Shown: positions 1 to 8,732, counted from the stretch's first letter. The stretch: 19,867 bases of DNA from Lentisphaeria bacterium (GCA_016303095.1 JAEDMH010000033.1:1-19867); one strand, 5' to 3'. Notes: generated by a model from the letters alone, not told the origin. A program made the numbers and translations.

Positions 1-68
1 TCCCCGGGAGGGCACGGAGGGTAGCTTTTCCTCAACCTCTCTGGGACAAAATATTTCCAAAACACCCC

Positions 69-96
69 TTGCTTTTTCTGTTTTTTTTCCTATACT
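69..96 (+). promoter_or_regulatory. Candidate sigma70-type promoter
   Basis: TTGCTT at 69-74 and TATACT at 91-96 are separated by 16 nt, close to the bacterial consensus spacing. Transcription would start near 103 and leave a leader of about 215 nt that contains the palindrome at 152-186. This is read by eye only. A second promoter overlapping the palindrome (TATAT/TTATAA words near 146-160) is equally possible. Confidence 0.35.
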
Positions 97-151
97 ATCC
101 TCGCATTCCGTCTTTTCGTCTCTTCTTCTTTCTCGCCAGTTTGGGTATATG

Positions 152-186
152 TTTTATAAACACTTGCAATCAAGTGTGTTATAAAA
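152..186. promoter_or_regulatory. Inverted repeat, candidate operator
   Basis: The left arm TTTTATAAACACTTG (152-166) and right arm CAAGTGTGTTATAAAA (171-186) are reverse complements except for one extra G in the right arm, around a 4-nt CAAT centre. The symmetry is 15 bp per arm and AT-rich at the outside, and it sits about 130 nt before the first gene of a sugar-degrading cluster. That is typical of a site for a dimeric repressor or activator such as LacI or GntR types, but no regulator gene is in the window. There is no T-tract directly after it, so it is unlikely to be a terminator. Confidence 0.5.
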
Positions 187-319
187 AGCAAGAAGAAGCG
201 GCGGTCTTTTTTTCGCCCCATACTGAACAAGTTTAGCATAGGAGCGGACCTGTTTTTTTATTTGTCTACCGTCCCCCGTTCATCCATCATCATCCCACAT
301 TGTGGAGGAGAGAGGAATC

Positions 320-1084
320 ATGAAGCATCGTGGAAGTTTCACCCTGATTGAGCTGTTGGTAGTCATTGCCATCATTGCGATTTTGGCGGCCATGTTGTTG
401 CCGGCGTTGTCCAAGGCCCGTGCCAAAGCCCGTTCCATCAGCTGTATCAACAACCAGAAGACCATTGGGTTGTATTTGTTGATGTACGTGGACGACTCGG
501 ACGGCAAGTACTTTGGGACCGGGGCGGAGTACTACCGGACGGATCCCAACGGGGGGCACTACTGCTGGTGGCCTGCCATGCTGGTGGAATATGCGGCGGG
601 TGGGTTGACGGGGGCGAACTTCCGTTGTCCCGTCACCATGGACGAGCCCTTGAAGGACATGTACACCCACACCTTTTTGCAGGACGGCACGGCGGAGGGG
701 CGTTGGGCCTGGGCCCAATGGAGCCGCTATGGCATGAACCGGTTCACGGACAACCCTGCCGGGGACGGGAAATTTGGCTTCAATCATGTCTGGGACAAAA
801 TCAAGAGTCCCAGCACGGCCATGCTGACGGGGGAGATGGTGTGCAGTGGGGACAACACCCGGGGTTACTACATCGCCTTTGAGCACTATGCCAATGCCTC
901 CATGGGGTATTGGGGGGTGTGGACGGGCGTTCACGACGGGAAGGTGAACATTCTCTTCCCGGACGGCCATGCGGAATCGGTGGATGGCAATTGCGGGAGC
1001 AGCTACCAGAACTACAACGCCACCTACTGTCCCGCCAAGGCAGGCCTGAAGCGTTTCACCTTCTACTTTGACCGCACGGAATAG
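320..1084 (+). CDS. Type II secretion/type IV pilin-like pseudopilin, H-X9-DG family
   Basis: A 254-residue protein with a prepilin-type N-terminus: a short basic leader (MKHRGS), then FTLIELL and a hydrophobic helix up to about residue 35, then a soluble domain. The C-terminal part has His205, nine residues, then Asp215-Gly216, the H-X9-DG signature of processing-associated pseudopilins that are greatly expanded in Lentisphaerae, Verrucomicrobia and Planctomycetes. The residue before the expected cleavage point is Ser with Gly one position earlier, slightly off the usual Gly-Phe junction. ATG at 320 is preferred over GTG at 302 because GGAGGAGAGAGG (304-315) is a good ribosome binding site and a longer start would put charged residues before the leader. 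It is the first gene of the glycan cluster, 33 nt before the large secreted protein. The exact role of such pilins beside glycosidases is not established; surface display or secretion is inference. Confidence 0.88.
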   Translation: MKHRGSFTLIELLVVIAIIAILAAMLLPALSKARAKARSISCINNQKTIGLYLLMYVDDSDGKYFGTGAEYYRTDPNGGHYCWWPAMLVEYAAGGLTGANFRCPVTMDEPLKDMYTHTFLQDGTAEGRWAWAQWSRYGMNRFTDNPAGDGKFGFNHVWDKIKSPSTAMLTGEMVCSGDNTRGYYIAFEHYANASMGYWGVWTGVHDGKVNILFPDGHAESVDGNCGSSYQNYNATYCPAKAGLKRFTFYFDRTE

Positions 1085-1117
1085 CCCTTCCCCTTCGCCC
1101 CCCAAGAGGAACTCCCC

Positions 1118-4100
1118 ATGAAGCGAATCCCCCTGCCCCTTCTGCCCCTTCTCCTCCTCCCCCTCTGCCTGGCTTCCGCCGGCGCCATGGAGACCCTGCG
1201 CCTGGACTTTTCCAAGGAACGCAGCGCCGTGGTAGGGGGGGTCGTCCACGCCCCCGAGCCGGAGATGCTCCGGAATGGGGAGCTGGCGGTGGGGGCACGG
1301 GGATTCAGCCTTCCCGCCGCCCCCCTCCTTGGGGAGAACGAGGGCACCATCCTCTTCCGGGTGCGCTTTGAGGAGCCCCGGGAACCCCGGAACACCATGC
1401 GGAGCCTGGTGACCTTGCGCACTAACAGCCGTCTCTACGCCGGCTACTACTTCTTCGGCGACAGGCGCTGGGCCTTCGTCTTCTCCGACCAGGACAAGAC
1501 CTTCCGCATGGAAATGCCCGCCCCCCTGGAACCCGGAAAGGACTACCGGCTGGGCTTCAGCTGGGACGGGGAGACCCTGAAACTCTTCCGGGACGGACGA
1601 CTCCTGGCACAGGCCGAACAACCCCTCCCCGTGGAAAACCCCACCCGCCTCCACCTGGGCCCCTACAAAGACCCCTGGATTGCCACAAACCCCTGGTGCG
1701 ACGACACCTTCATCCAGGAACTCCGGTTCTTCTCCCACGCCCTCTCCCCCGGGGAAGTGGCGGAACTCTCCGGGGTCTCCTTCCCTCCCCTCCCGGAAAC
1801 CCATCCCCCCCTCCTGACCATCCCGCCCCTGCCCCGGGGAACCCCCGCCCCTGCCCTGGACGGCAAACTCGACGACGAGGCCTGGGAACACGCCGCCGGT
1901 ACGGGGCGCCTCGTCCAGGGAAACTATCCCCGGGAATCCGGGAGCCTGCCCGCCCATGGCTTCCGGCTCCTCTACGACCAGGAAAACCTCTACGTGGGCT
2001 TCTACACTCACTTCCCCCCCCACCAGCCCTTTGTGGAAGGGGAGCAGCGAACCCCCTCCAAGGAACCCGAGGTCTGGGGAAGCGAATCCGCCGAGGTCTA
2101 CCTGGAGACCGACGCCCTCTACCGCTTCGCCGTAAACATGGCCGGCGGCTTCTGCGAAGGACGACAGACCGACGGTTCCTGGAACGGGGAGTGGCTCTAT
2201 CGAGGCACCAAGTCCATGAAGATGGACGACTCCATCCTCTGGGAGGGCGAGATGGCCATCCCCTGGAAGAGCGTGGGGCTGGACGGGCCGCCCCGGAGCC
2301 CCATCCGGCTCAACTGCTGCCGCTCCTGGAAACTCCCCGACTTCGGGCAGCACTCCTCCTTCCACCTGACAGGAGAGGGATACTCCCCCGAAGCCCTGAT
2401 CCCCGCCACCTTCGCCCCCTGCGACACCATCCAAATCCTGGAGGAAAACAACCCCAACCAGGGGGAATACCTCCAATCCTTCCGCCTGGAATCCCCCCAG
2501 GGGGGAAAACTCTCCTACCAGGTCTCCCTGGCAAAACTGGACGGCAGCGCCCTGCCCCTGCCCCTCTATGACAGGACCTGGAACGCCAAGCCCGGGGAAA
2601 CCATCCGGGAAAGCCTCCACGCCTCCCTCTCCCAGGCCGAATACGACTGCCTCCTCTACACCCTCTCCCACGACGGAAAGCCCGTCTGGAGGCGCATCCT
2701 CCCCTTCCGCCTGGACCTCACCTATTTCACCGCCACCCCCCTCTTCTTCCAAAACCGCATCCGCATCGCCCTGAAAGAGGCCATCATGGCACGGCAACTG
2801 GGGAATCGGGGCGCAGGGGAACTCCAACTCCTCTCCCCCCAGGGCGAACGCCTGGCCGCCATCCCCGCCAACGCCCCCCGAAAGGAACTCCCCTTCCCCC
2901 GGAACTCCCCCCCAGGAGAATATTCCGTCACCCTCACGGACGCCCAGGGACAACCCTGCGCCAGCCAGAAGGTGGAATACCCCGGCATCGGAAAATGGGA
3001 ATCCCAGTCCTTCCCCCAGGAAACCATCCTCCCGCCCTTCACCCCCATTGCCACCCAGGCCACGGAAAAGGGACTCCACTGCCAACTCGCCCTCCGGGAC
3101 TATGCCTGGGACAACACCCCCTTCCCCACGCAAATCACCAGCCAAGGCACCCCCCTCCTGGACGGACCGGTGGAAATCCTCCTGGACGGACGCCCCGCCT
3201 CCCCCACGGATTTCCAGGTCCTCTTCCAGGCCCCCCACCGGGTGGAGTTCCAAAGCCAGGGACAGGAGTTCCTCTGCAATTCCTGGCTGGAATATGACGG
3301 CGTCCAATGGAACCGGCTGACCATCACCCCCGGGAAAAAGCGGAGCCTGGCCATCCGCCTCCGCATGACCAACCAGGCGGCAAAGTATCTCCACGGGGCC
3401 GCAGGGGGCGGCATCTGGGGAGCCAAAACCACCATGGCCATCCCCAAGGGTGTCACCAAGCTCCCCTTCTACTACTCCCTCTGGGTCGGCAACGAGGAAA
3501 GGGGACTCTGCCTCTTCGCGGAAAACCGAATCGGCTGGACCGCCCCCTCCCGGGAAACCTTCCTGGTGGAGCGGGACGACACCCATACCACCATCACCCT
3601 CCAAGTCGCCAACGCCCTACCCCCACGCAAATCCCTGGAAATCGGACTGGGATTCCTGGGCACCCCCATCCGCCCGCTGGCGCCCAACTATCCCTTCGAC
3701 ACCTTCAACTGGAGCTACGCAGCCCCCATGAACCGGGACGGCGACCCCCATCCCACCCAGGATGTGGTCATCCTCGACGCCCCCTATGGAGTCTACCGGG
3801 GAGACTTGGGAAGCTACTTCGCCGACACCCATGACCGGGACGGCGACGCCTGCGCCAACTCCTACCTCCAAGCCTTCCAAAGGCAGACCGACGGGCACCA
3901 CGTCCGCCCCGTCCCCTACCTCTGCGGACGCTACCTCTCCGCAAAGTATCCGGAGATGCGGGCCTACCGGGCGGAATGGAGCTTCCGTCCCGAACTGGCC
4001 CAGGACTACGACAACACGGGGCATTTCATCTACGACTGCTGCCCCGTCTCCTCCGCCACCGACTTCTTCGCCCAGAAGGTGCGGGAACTCCTCCGGCGCT

Positions 4101-5026
4101 TCCCCCAGATGAAGGGGCTCTACTTCGATTTCGGGAACGTCCCCGAGTGCTCCAACGGGGAACATGGCTGCCAGGGCGGCACCCCCCTCCTGGCCCAGCG
4201 GGAGTTCTACCGGAGGATGGCCATGGTCCAGCTGCAGGAGGGCATTGAATCTCCGGTGATTGTCCTCCACAACACCGACTGCAACCTCCTGCCCACCTAC
4301 ACCTTCGTCACCCATCTCTTCAATGGGGAGCATATCCGCCAGAGTTCCAGCACCCTTCTCCACGACAAGAAGGACATCCTGGACTCCTATGGCCTGGAAA
4401 TGTTCGCCAGCGAATTGAGCACCCTCCCCTTCGGCGTCACCAACAGCGTCTACATGCCCCTGGACACCCTCCGCCCGGAATACGGGGGGGACGAACCCAC
4501 CGACCAATACCAGTTCCGCCTGGGCAAGGCGGAGCATGCCGCCACCCTCCTCCACAACACCCTCATCTCCCCCATGCGGAACCACTACGGTCTCTTCGAC
4601 AAGGTGGTCCGCGCATTGGCGGCCTTCGGCGTGGGAAAGCCGGATTGCCGCTTCCTGGGATACTGGCGGCATCCCGTGGCCGTGGAGGGGGCGCAGGATG
4701 TCTACGTCAGCTGCCATGTCCGGGGCGACCGGGTGCTGGCCATTGTGGCGCACGTGGGAAAATCCCATGAAAACCAGACCTTTGACTTGGTTTTCGACTG
4801 GAAAACCCTGGGAATCTCCGCCCCTCCCGTTACAGTAACGGACCGGATGAACGAACCCGACCCGGGCTACGCCGAGCTGGAACGCCGGCAGAAGGAGTTT
4901 CAGGTCCCCCCCGAGCGGGCCCCCCTGGAGGCGGGGGAGTTCGGCTCAAAGGTCCACTCCTTCCAGGGAAACACCCTCCGCCTGTCCCTGGACTACCACT
5001 CCTTCGCCATTCTGGAACTCCAATAA
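1118..5026 (+). CDS. Large secreted GH123/DUF6067-like putative glycoside hydrolase
   Basis: A 1302-residue exported protein. Residues 1-23 form a signal peptide (basic start, leucine-rich core, Ala-Gly-Ala cleavage site). Residues about 25-225 look like a laminin-G/concanavalin-type sandwich (GFSWDGETLKLFRDG near 146-160). Residues about 240-410 resemble a CBM9/DOMON-like sugar-binding fold (LDGKLDDEAW near 245). The region from about 640 onward resembles DUF6067, a GH123-related family: a conserved block LWVGNEERGLCLFAEN near 790-805, and LYFDFGN with Asp1004 in the likely barrel. The catalytic residues are not proven. GH123 enzymes cleave N-acetylgalactosaminides with substrate assistance, but the substrate here is unknown. 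The start has AAGAGGA (1104-1110) as ribosome binding site. The gene lies in a four-gene cluster with a GH31 enzyme, so a role in extracytoplasmic glycan binding and cleavage is likely. The function call is by family resemblance recognised by eye. Confidence 0.72.
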   Translation: MKRIPLPLLPLLLLPLCLASAGAMETLRLDFSKERSAVVGGVVHAPEPEMLRNGELAVGARGFSLPAAPLLGENEGTILFRVRFEEPREPRNTMRSLVTLRTNSRLYAGYYFFGDRRWAFVFSDQDKTFRMEMPAPLEPGKDYRLGFSWDGETLKLFRDGRLLAQAEQPLPVENPTRLHLGPYKDPWIATNPWCDDTFIQELRFFSHALSPGEVAELSGVSFPPLPETHPPLLTIPPLPRGTPAPALDGKLDDEAWEHAAGTGRLVQGNYPRESGSLPAHGFRLLYDQENLYVGFYTHFPPHQPFVEGEQRTPSKEPEVWGSESAEVYLETDALYRFAVNMAGGFCEGRQTDGSWNGEWLYRGTKSMKMDDSILWEGEMAIPWKSVGLDGPPRSPIRLNCCRSWKLPDFGQHSSFHLTGEGYSPEALIPATFAPCDTIQILEENNPNQGEYLQSFRLESPQGGKLSYQVSLAKLDGSALPLPLYDRTWNAKPGETIRESLHASLSQAEYDCLLYTLSHDGKPVWRRILPFRLDLTYFTATPLFFQNRIRIALKEAIMARQLGNRGAGELQLLSPQGERLAAIPANAPRKELPFPRNSPPGEYSVTLTDAQGQPCASQKVEYPGIGKWESQSFPQETILPPFTPIATQATEKGLHCQLALRDYAWDNTPFPTQITSQGTPLLDGPVEILLDGRPASPTDFQVLFQAPHRVEFQSQGQEFLCNSWLEYDGVQWNRLTITPGKKRSLAIRLRMTNQAAKYLHGAAGGGIWGAKTTMAIPKGVTKLPFYYSLWVGNEERGLCLFAENRIGWTAPSRETFLVERDDTHTTITLQVANALPPRKSLEIGLGFLGTPIRPLAPNYPFDTFNWSYAAPMNRDGDPHPTQDVVILDAPYGVYRGDLGSYFADTHDRDGDACANSYLQAFQRQTDGHHVRPVPYLCGRYLSAKYPEMRAYRAEWSFRPELAQDYDNTGHFIYDCCPVSSATDFFAQKVRELLRRFPQMKGLYFDFGNVPECSNGEHGCQGGTPLLAQREFYRRMAMVQLQEGIESPVIVLHNTDCNLLPTYTFVTHLFNGEHIRQSSSTLLHDKKDILDSYGLEMFASELSTLPFGVTNSVYMPLDTLRPEYGGDEPTDQYQFRLGKAEHAATLLHNTLISPMRNHYGLFDKVVRALAAFGVGKPDCRFLGYWRHPVAVEGAQDVYVSCHVRGDRVLAIVAHVGKSHENQTFDLVFDWKTLGISAPPVTVTDRMNEPDPGYAELERRQKEFQVPPERAPLEAGEFGSKVHSFQGNTLRLSLDYHSFAILELQ

Positions 5027-5050
5027 CCTCCCTCCCAACTTTTTCCCGCC

Positions 5051-6205
5051 ATGCTTGAGATCCGCCGGGGCACTCCTGAAGATTTTTCCCAGGTCACCGA
5101 CCAGGTGGTGGCCAGTTTCCGCACCCACACCCCCGCCCATCCCCGCTTTGAGGACTACGACCCCTCCACCGTCAACCCCACCCCCCAGGCCATGTCCGCC
5201 TGGCGTCTGGCCTTTGTGGACGGAAAACTGGCGGGGGGGCTGGTGATGGTGCCCCGTCGTCTCCGTCTGGGGAAGACGGAGGTGACCTACGGGGGCATTG
5301 GCCATGTCCATTGCATGCCGGGCTTCCGGAAGCACGGGGTCTTCAGCGCCTTGATGCGCCGGGCCATCCAGGACATGCGGGAAGAGGGGATTCCCCTCTC
5401 CGCCCTGGGAGGGGACCGGTTGCGCTATGGCCACTACGGCTGGGAACACGCCGGCGTCCTGCGCACCCTCCGCCTGGAGCCCGCCATGCTCCGCTTCCGT
5501 CCCCCCGCGGATGAACCCTCCATCCTGGAGTTCCGGGAATACCGGGGGGGCGAGGCGGACACCCTGCGGCTGTGGAAAGCCCGGGAAAGCGCCTTCGCCT
5601 GCCCCCTCAAATCCTCCCCCCAGGAGTGTCGGGCCACCCTGCTGAAGCCCGGCCGCCCGGTCTATCTCTGGAATCCCACGGAAAGCCAATTCGCCTACGC
5701 GGTGCTCAAGGACCGCACCATCCTGGAATACGGCGGAGACGTGGAGGGGGTGGAGAGAATCGTCCGCTACGTTCTGCAGACGGGCAACTGGAATGTGCTG
5801 GTGCCGCCCCCGGAGTGCTCCGGTCCCCTGGAGGAGATGCTGGATGGCTATGCCCAGTGTTTCCTGGTGGAGAACCTCTCCCAGTTCCGCGTGAATTTCC
5901 TGGGAAGGGCCCTGGAGGCCTTCCGCCCCTGGCTGGAGCCCCGGCTGGAATCCTGGCAAGGGAGCGTCACCCTGAAGGTGGAGGACGGGGAGGATTCCGA
6001 GACCGTCACCCTGGCCAAGGCCCTAGGCCAACCCTTGGCCATCCGGGAAAGCCAGGAGGAGCCCACCCTGACCCTTTCCCGTCGGGAACTGCCCCCCCTC
6101 CTCTTCGGCCCAGGCCTGCCTGCCGCCCTCTCCCATGACCCCAGCCCCTTCTGGCGCATGGCCTTCCCCCTCCCCCTCTTCTGGCCCTCCCTGGAACACG
6201 TGTAA
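5051..6205 (+). CDS. Eis-like GNAT-family N-acetyltransferase
   Basis: A 384-residue protein with the length and layout of the Eis/COG4552 group: an N-terminal GNAT domain, a second GNAT-like domain, and a C-terminal SCP2-like domain (last roughly 90 residues). The acetyl-CoA pyrophosphate-binding loop is seen as Arg93-Lys-His-Gly96-Val-Phe after a beta strand GIGHVHCMPGF. The following helix (ALMRRAIQDMREEG) and the GGDRLRYGHYGWEHAG stretch also fit Eis proteins. Family members acetylate amino groups of proteins, polyamines or small molecules; the substrate here is unknown. The gene starts 24 nt after the GH123-like gene with only a weak ribosome binding site, so it is probably co-translated within the operon. 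It could handle amino-sugar or glycan breakdown products, but that is inference from position only. Confidence 0.82.
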   Translation: MLEIRRGTPEDFSQVTDQVVASFRTHTPAHPRFEDYDPSTVNPTPQAMSAWRLAFVDGKLAGGLVMVPRRLRLGKTEVTYGGIGHVHCMPGFRKHGVFSALMRRAIQDMREEGIPLSALGGDRLRYGHYGWEHAGVLRTLRLEPAMLRFRPPADEPSILEFREYRGGEADTLRLWKARESAFACPLKSSPQECRATLLKPGRPVYLWNPTESQFAYAVLKDRTILEYGGDVEGVERIVRYVLQTGNWNVLVPPPECSGPLEEMLDGYAQCFLVENLSQFRVNFLGRALEAFRPWLEPRLESWQGSVTLKVEDGEDSETVTLAKALGQPLAIRESQEEPTLTLSRRELPPLLFGPGLPAALSHDPSPFWRMAFPLPLFWPSLEHV

Positions 6206-6224
6206 TCCCTTGACCGCCCTCCCC

Positions 6225-8423
6225 ATGGACTTCTCCTGCCATACCCTTCCCACGGAAAACCGCCTCCGGGTGCGCTTCCTCACCCCGACCTTGGCCCGCA
6301 TCCAGATCTTCCCCTCCACCCGCCCGTTCCAGGATACCGGACTAAACCGATACCACTTCATCCAGGAACCCCCGGAACTCCCCCTGGAGCCCACGCCCCT
6401 CGCTCCGGACGGCATGGCCTGGAAGAGCGACCGACTTTCCGTCCAGTGGACCGAGGAAGGAAAACTGGTCTGCCGGGACGGCGCGGGAAACCTCCTCCTC
6501 CAAATGACGGACCTGTTCCTGGGACACAAGGCGGCCCAGGCCACCTTCCAGGCCCAGGAGGACGAGGACTGGGTGGGCTTCTGTGACCAGACCCGGGATC
6601 ACCTCTACCACCGGGGGCACAAGGCCGTCTGCTGGGTCTCCAATGTCTCCTCCTACCTCCCCGTCCCCTTCTTCATGTCCACCAAAGGCTATGGCGTCTT
6701 GGTGAACACCACCCACTGCGTCGTCTTCGACATGGCCAAGAGCCAGCCGGACCAGTTTTCCTGGAAGGACGAGCGGGCGGTGGTGGACTTCTATCTCTTC
6801 GTGGCCCCCACCTTCAAGGAGTGCCTCCGGCAATATACGGAGTTGACGGGGCGCCCCAAACTGCCGCCGGAGTGGTCCTTCGGCCTGTGGTTCATCTGCC
6901 GGACCCAGGCCAACGACGCCGAGGTCATGGAGAACGCCTCCCGGTTCCGCCAGGAAGGCATCCCCTGCGATGTCATCGGCCTGGAGCCCGGATGGATGGA
7001 AACCTACTATGATCTCTCCGTGGAGAAGGACTGGAGCACCCAGCGCTTCCCCCTGCCCGAGTGGCAGCTCGAGGAAAAATGCGAGCACACCTGGACCAAG
7101 GCCCTGAAGCGCATGGGCTACCATCTGGAATTGTGGCTCTGCAACGAATACGACCTCTCCTATGAGGAGGAACGGAAAATCCAGGGGGAGGAAGCCCAGC
7201 GGGAGGCCGGGCTGGAAAGGGAGGAACCCACCTTCCACGAGGTGGGGGAACTGGACCTTCATTTCGCCAGGCCACGCTACGCCGACGCCATCACCAAGAA
7301 GGAGGAGCCCTGGTTCCAGCACCTGAAGAAGTTTGTGGACTGGGGCGCGGATTTCTTCAAGCAGGACGGCGCCTTCCAGGTCTGCACGCACCCCGACCGC
7401 GTCTATGGCAACGGAATGCTGGACGCCGAAATGCACAACCTCTATCCCCTCCTCTACGCCCGCCAGATGTGGGAGGGCTTCGCCCAATACACCCATCGCC
7501 GCCCTGTGGTCTTCACGGCCTCCGGCTGGACCGGCTTCCAAAGTTGGGCGGGCACCTGGACCGGGGACGTGGGCGGACGCCTGGAAACCCTGGGCTCCAT
7601 GCTGAACACCGCCCTCATGGGGCACTCCTGGGCCACCAACGACATGGAAATCGCCGAACCCGAGGGCATCCATTTCGGATATCTCCTGCCCTGGAGCCAA
7701 ATCAACAGCTGGACCTATTTCCGAATGCCCTGGCTCCAAGGGGGAAAACTCCACCGGATGCACCAGGACTACGCGCGCTTCCGCGCACGCCTCATCCCCT
7801 ACCTCTACTCCTCCGCACGGGAGGCCACCCTCACCGGACTCCCCCTCATGAAACCCCTGACCCTGGAATTCCAGGAGGACCGGAAATGCCGCGGCATCCT
7901 TCACGAGTACCTCCTGGGACGGGATCTCCTGGTGGGCATCTACAAGAAGGAAACCTACCTCCCCCAGGGCGCCTGGAAGGACTACTGGACGGGAAAGGTC
8001 TACGACGGATCCCAGGATCTCACCCTGGAATGGCCGAAGGAACGGGGCGGAAATCTCCTGATCCGAAAAGGGGCCGTCATCCCCCTGGGACCCCTGATGC
8101 AATACCGCAAGGAAAAACCCCTGGAGGAAGTCCAGCTCTACCTCTTCCCCGGAGAAACGCCCACCCAGGGAACCCTCTACGAGGACGACGGCGTCACCTT
8201 CCAATACCAGAAGGATGACTTTGCCCTCACCACCATCACCGCCCAGAATCTTCAGGGCGTGATCTCCGTCACCACCCAGACGACCCAGGGATCGGCCGCC
8301 TCCGAGGTGAAACGCTGGAAGCTCACGGTGGCCGCCGCCGAAAAACCCCGGGAAATCCGACTCAATGGCACCTCTCTGCCCTTCCAGTGGGACGAGACGC
8401 GGCAAGAGGCCACCACGCTGTAA
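6225..8423 (+). CDS. Glycoside hydrolase family 31 (alpha-glucosidase/alpha-xylosidase type)
   Basis: A 732-residue protein with the GH31 plan: an N-terminal beta-sandwich (about 1-220), a (beta/alpha)8 barrel (about 220-560), and C-terminal beta domains. The barrel starts with LPPEWSFGLWF, followed by DVIGLEPGWME. Asp381 in FFKQDGAF is the likely nucleophile, and Asp448 in TWTGDVGG is the likely acid/base. No signal peptide is seen, so it probably acts in the cytoplasm on oligosaccharides released outside. Members retain the anomeric configuration and release alpha-linked glucose or xylose; the sequence does not tell which. ATG at 6225 gives the family-typical N-terminus MDFSCHTLP and a 19-nt gap after the acetyltransferase gene. 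An in-frame upstream start at 6135 would overlap that gene and add a proline/serine-rich tail that looks like out-of-frame reading. No intrinsic terminator follows; a CTAG array begins 27 nt after the stop. Confidence 0.92.
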   Translation: MDFSCHTLPTENRLRVRFLTPTLARIQIFPSTRPFQDTGLNRYHFIQEPPELPLEPTPLAPDGMAWKSDRLSVQWTEEGKLVCRDGAGNLLLQMTDLFLGHKAAQATFQAQEDEDWVGFCDQTRDHLYHRGHKAVCWVSNVSSYLPVPFFMSTKGYGVLVNTTHCVVFDMAKSQPDQFSWKDERAVVDFYLFVAPTFKECLRQYTELTGRPKLPPEWSFGLWFICRTQANDAEVMENASRFRQEGIPCDVIGLEPGWMETYYDLSVEKDWSTQRFPLPEWQLEEKCEHTWTKALKRMGYHLELWLCNEYDLSYEEERKIQGEEAQREAGLEREEPTFHEVGELDLHFARPRYADAITKKEEPWFQHLKKFVDWGADFFKQDGAFQVCTHPDRVYGNGMLDAEMHNLYPLLYARQMWEGFAQYTHRRPVVFTASGWTGFQSWAGTWTGDVGGRLETLGSMLNTALMGHSWATNDMEIAEPEGIHFGYLLPWSQINSWTYFRMPWLQGGKLHRMHQDYARFRARLIPYLYSSAREATLTGLPLMKPLTLEFQEDRKCRGILHEYLLGRDLLVGIYKKETYLPQGAWKDYWTGKVYDGSQDLTLEWPKERGGNLLIRKGAVIPLGPLMQYRKEKPLEEVQLYLFPGETPTQGTLYEDDGVTFQYQKDDFALTTITAQNLQGVISVTTQTTQGSAASEVKRWKLTVAAAEKPREIRLNGTSLPFQWDETRQEATTL

Positions 8424-8452
8424 AGCAGCCTCACCCTACGGGAGGAGAGATT

Positions 8453-8479
8453 CTAGAATCTAGAAATCTAGAAATCTAG
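8453..8479 (+). repeat. CTAGAAAT tandem array after the GH31 gene
   Basis: CTAG occurs at 8453, 8460, 8468 and 8476, giving a 7-8-nt period with unit CTAGAAAT. The array begins about 30 nt after the stop codon of the GH31 gene. The 15-mer AGAAATCTAGAAATC at 8462-8476 recurs exactly, as its reverse complement, at 10294-10308 just after the rodA stop codon, so both lie in the same orientation relative to the upstream gene. Confidence 0.8.
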
Positions 8480-8511
8480 GATTTATCTATGGAAAAACCC
8501 CCAAGGCGGGA

Positions 8512-8583
8512 CGTGCGCAGCAGGCTTCGCCCCCTCTGTGGTCTCCGTGTCGCCCGCAGGGCGCCTCCGTGCCTTCCGTGTTT
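8512..8583 (+). repeat. 72-bp direct repeat, copy 1 (CTCTGTG/CTCCGTG family)
   Basis: This 72-bp block is identical to 8733-8804. It contains CTCTGTGG, CTCCGTG, CTCCGTG and TTCCGTG words spaced about 8-20 nt apart, with a small hairpin CGCCC-GCA-GGGCG at 8551-8563 between two of them. Similar CTCTGTG-type intergenic repeats are known from several environmental bacterial phyla and are often mis-annotated as proteins. Their function is unknown. Confidence 0.9.
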
Positions 8584-8686
8584 TAACTCCTTGCCGGGGG
8601 TTCCGGTCGTCCCCTTGGGCCTCCCTTCACCCCCGTCTAGCGATCCTCCCACCCCTACGGGGTTCAGGAGGATTGCCCCCCCATAT

Positions 8687-8702
8687 CCCCCGCAAGCGGG
8701 GG
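8687..8702. repeat. Perfect GC hairpin
   Basis: CCCCCGC (8687-8693) and GCGGGGG (8696-8702) are perfect complements around AA. No T-tract follows on either strand, so it is not an intrinsic terminator. It lies between the two 72-bp repeat copies and belongs to the structured repeat region. Confidence 0.6.
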
Positions 8703-8732
8703 ATTGCCCGCCAAACACCCCCCGGGGCGGAG

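Larger units (their letters stand above)
1..319. other. AT-rich intergenic control region upstream of the glycan cluster
   Basis: No convincing gene lies here. The stretch is visibly richer in A/T and in T-runs than the genes that follow. It holds a candidate sigma70-type promoter near 69-96, a strong inverted repeat at 152-186, and a purine-rich ribosome binding site at 303-315. The first 30 bases contain GGCACGGAGG (11-20), the reverse complement of a core word of the repeat family seen at 8512-8861; this may be the edge of another copy or chance. Confidence 0.6.

Noticed and set aside
152..186. Intrinsic terminator of an upstream gene
   Set aside because: The arms are AT-rich and no T-tract directly follows; the T-run at 206-213 is separated by about 20 nt. 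An operator is a better reading.
196..219. Terminator-like GGCG / T-run / CGCC at 200-217
   Set aside because: The T-run lies inside the loop rather than after the stem, so it cannot act as a normal intrinsic terminator.
290..3604. Very long open frame on the minus strand opposite the pseudopilin and GH123-like gene
   Set aside because: Gly/Glu/Val-rich low-complexity translation with no recognisable motif. It mirrors the codon bias of real + strand genes that have clear domains and ribosome binding sites.
6135..6224. Upstream extension of the GH31 gene
   Set aside because: It would overlap the acetyltransferase gene by about 70 nt, and the extra residues are Pro/Ser-rich without family likeness.
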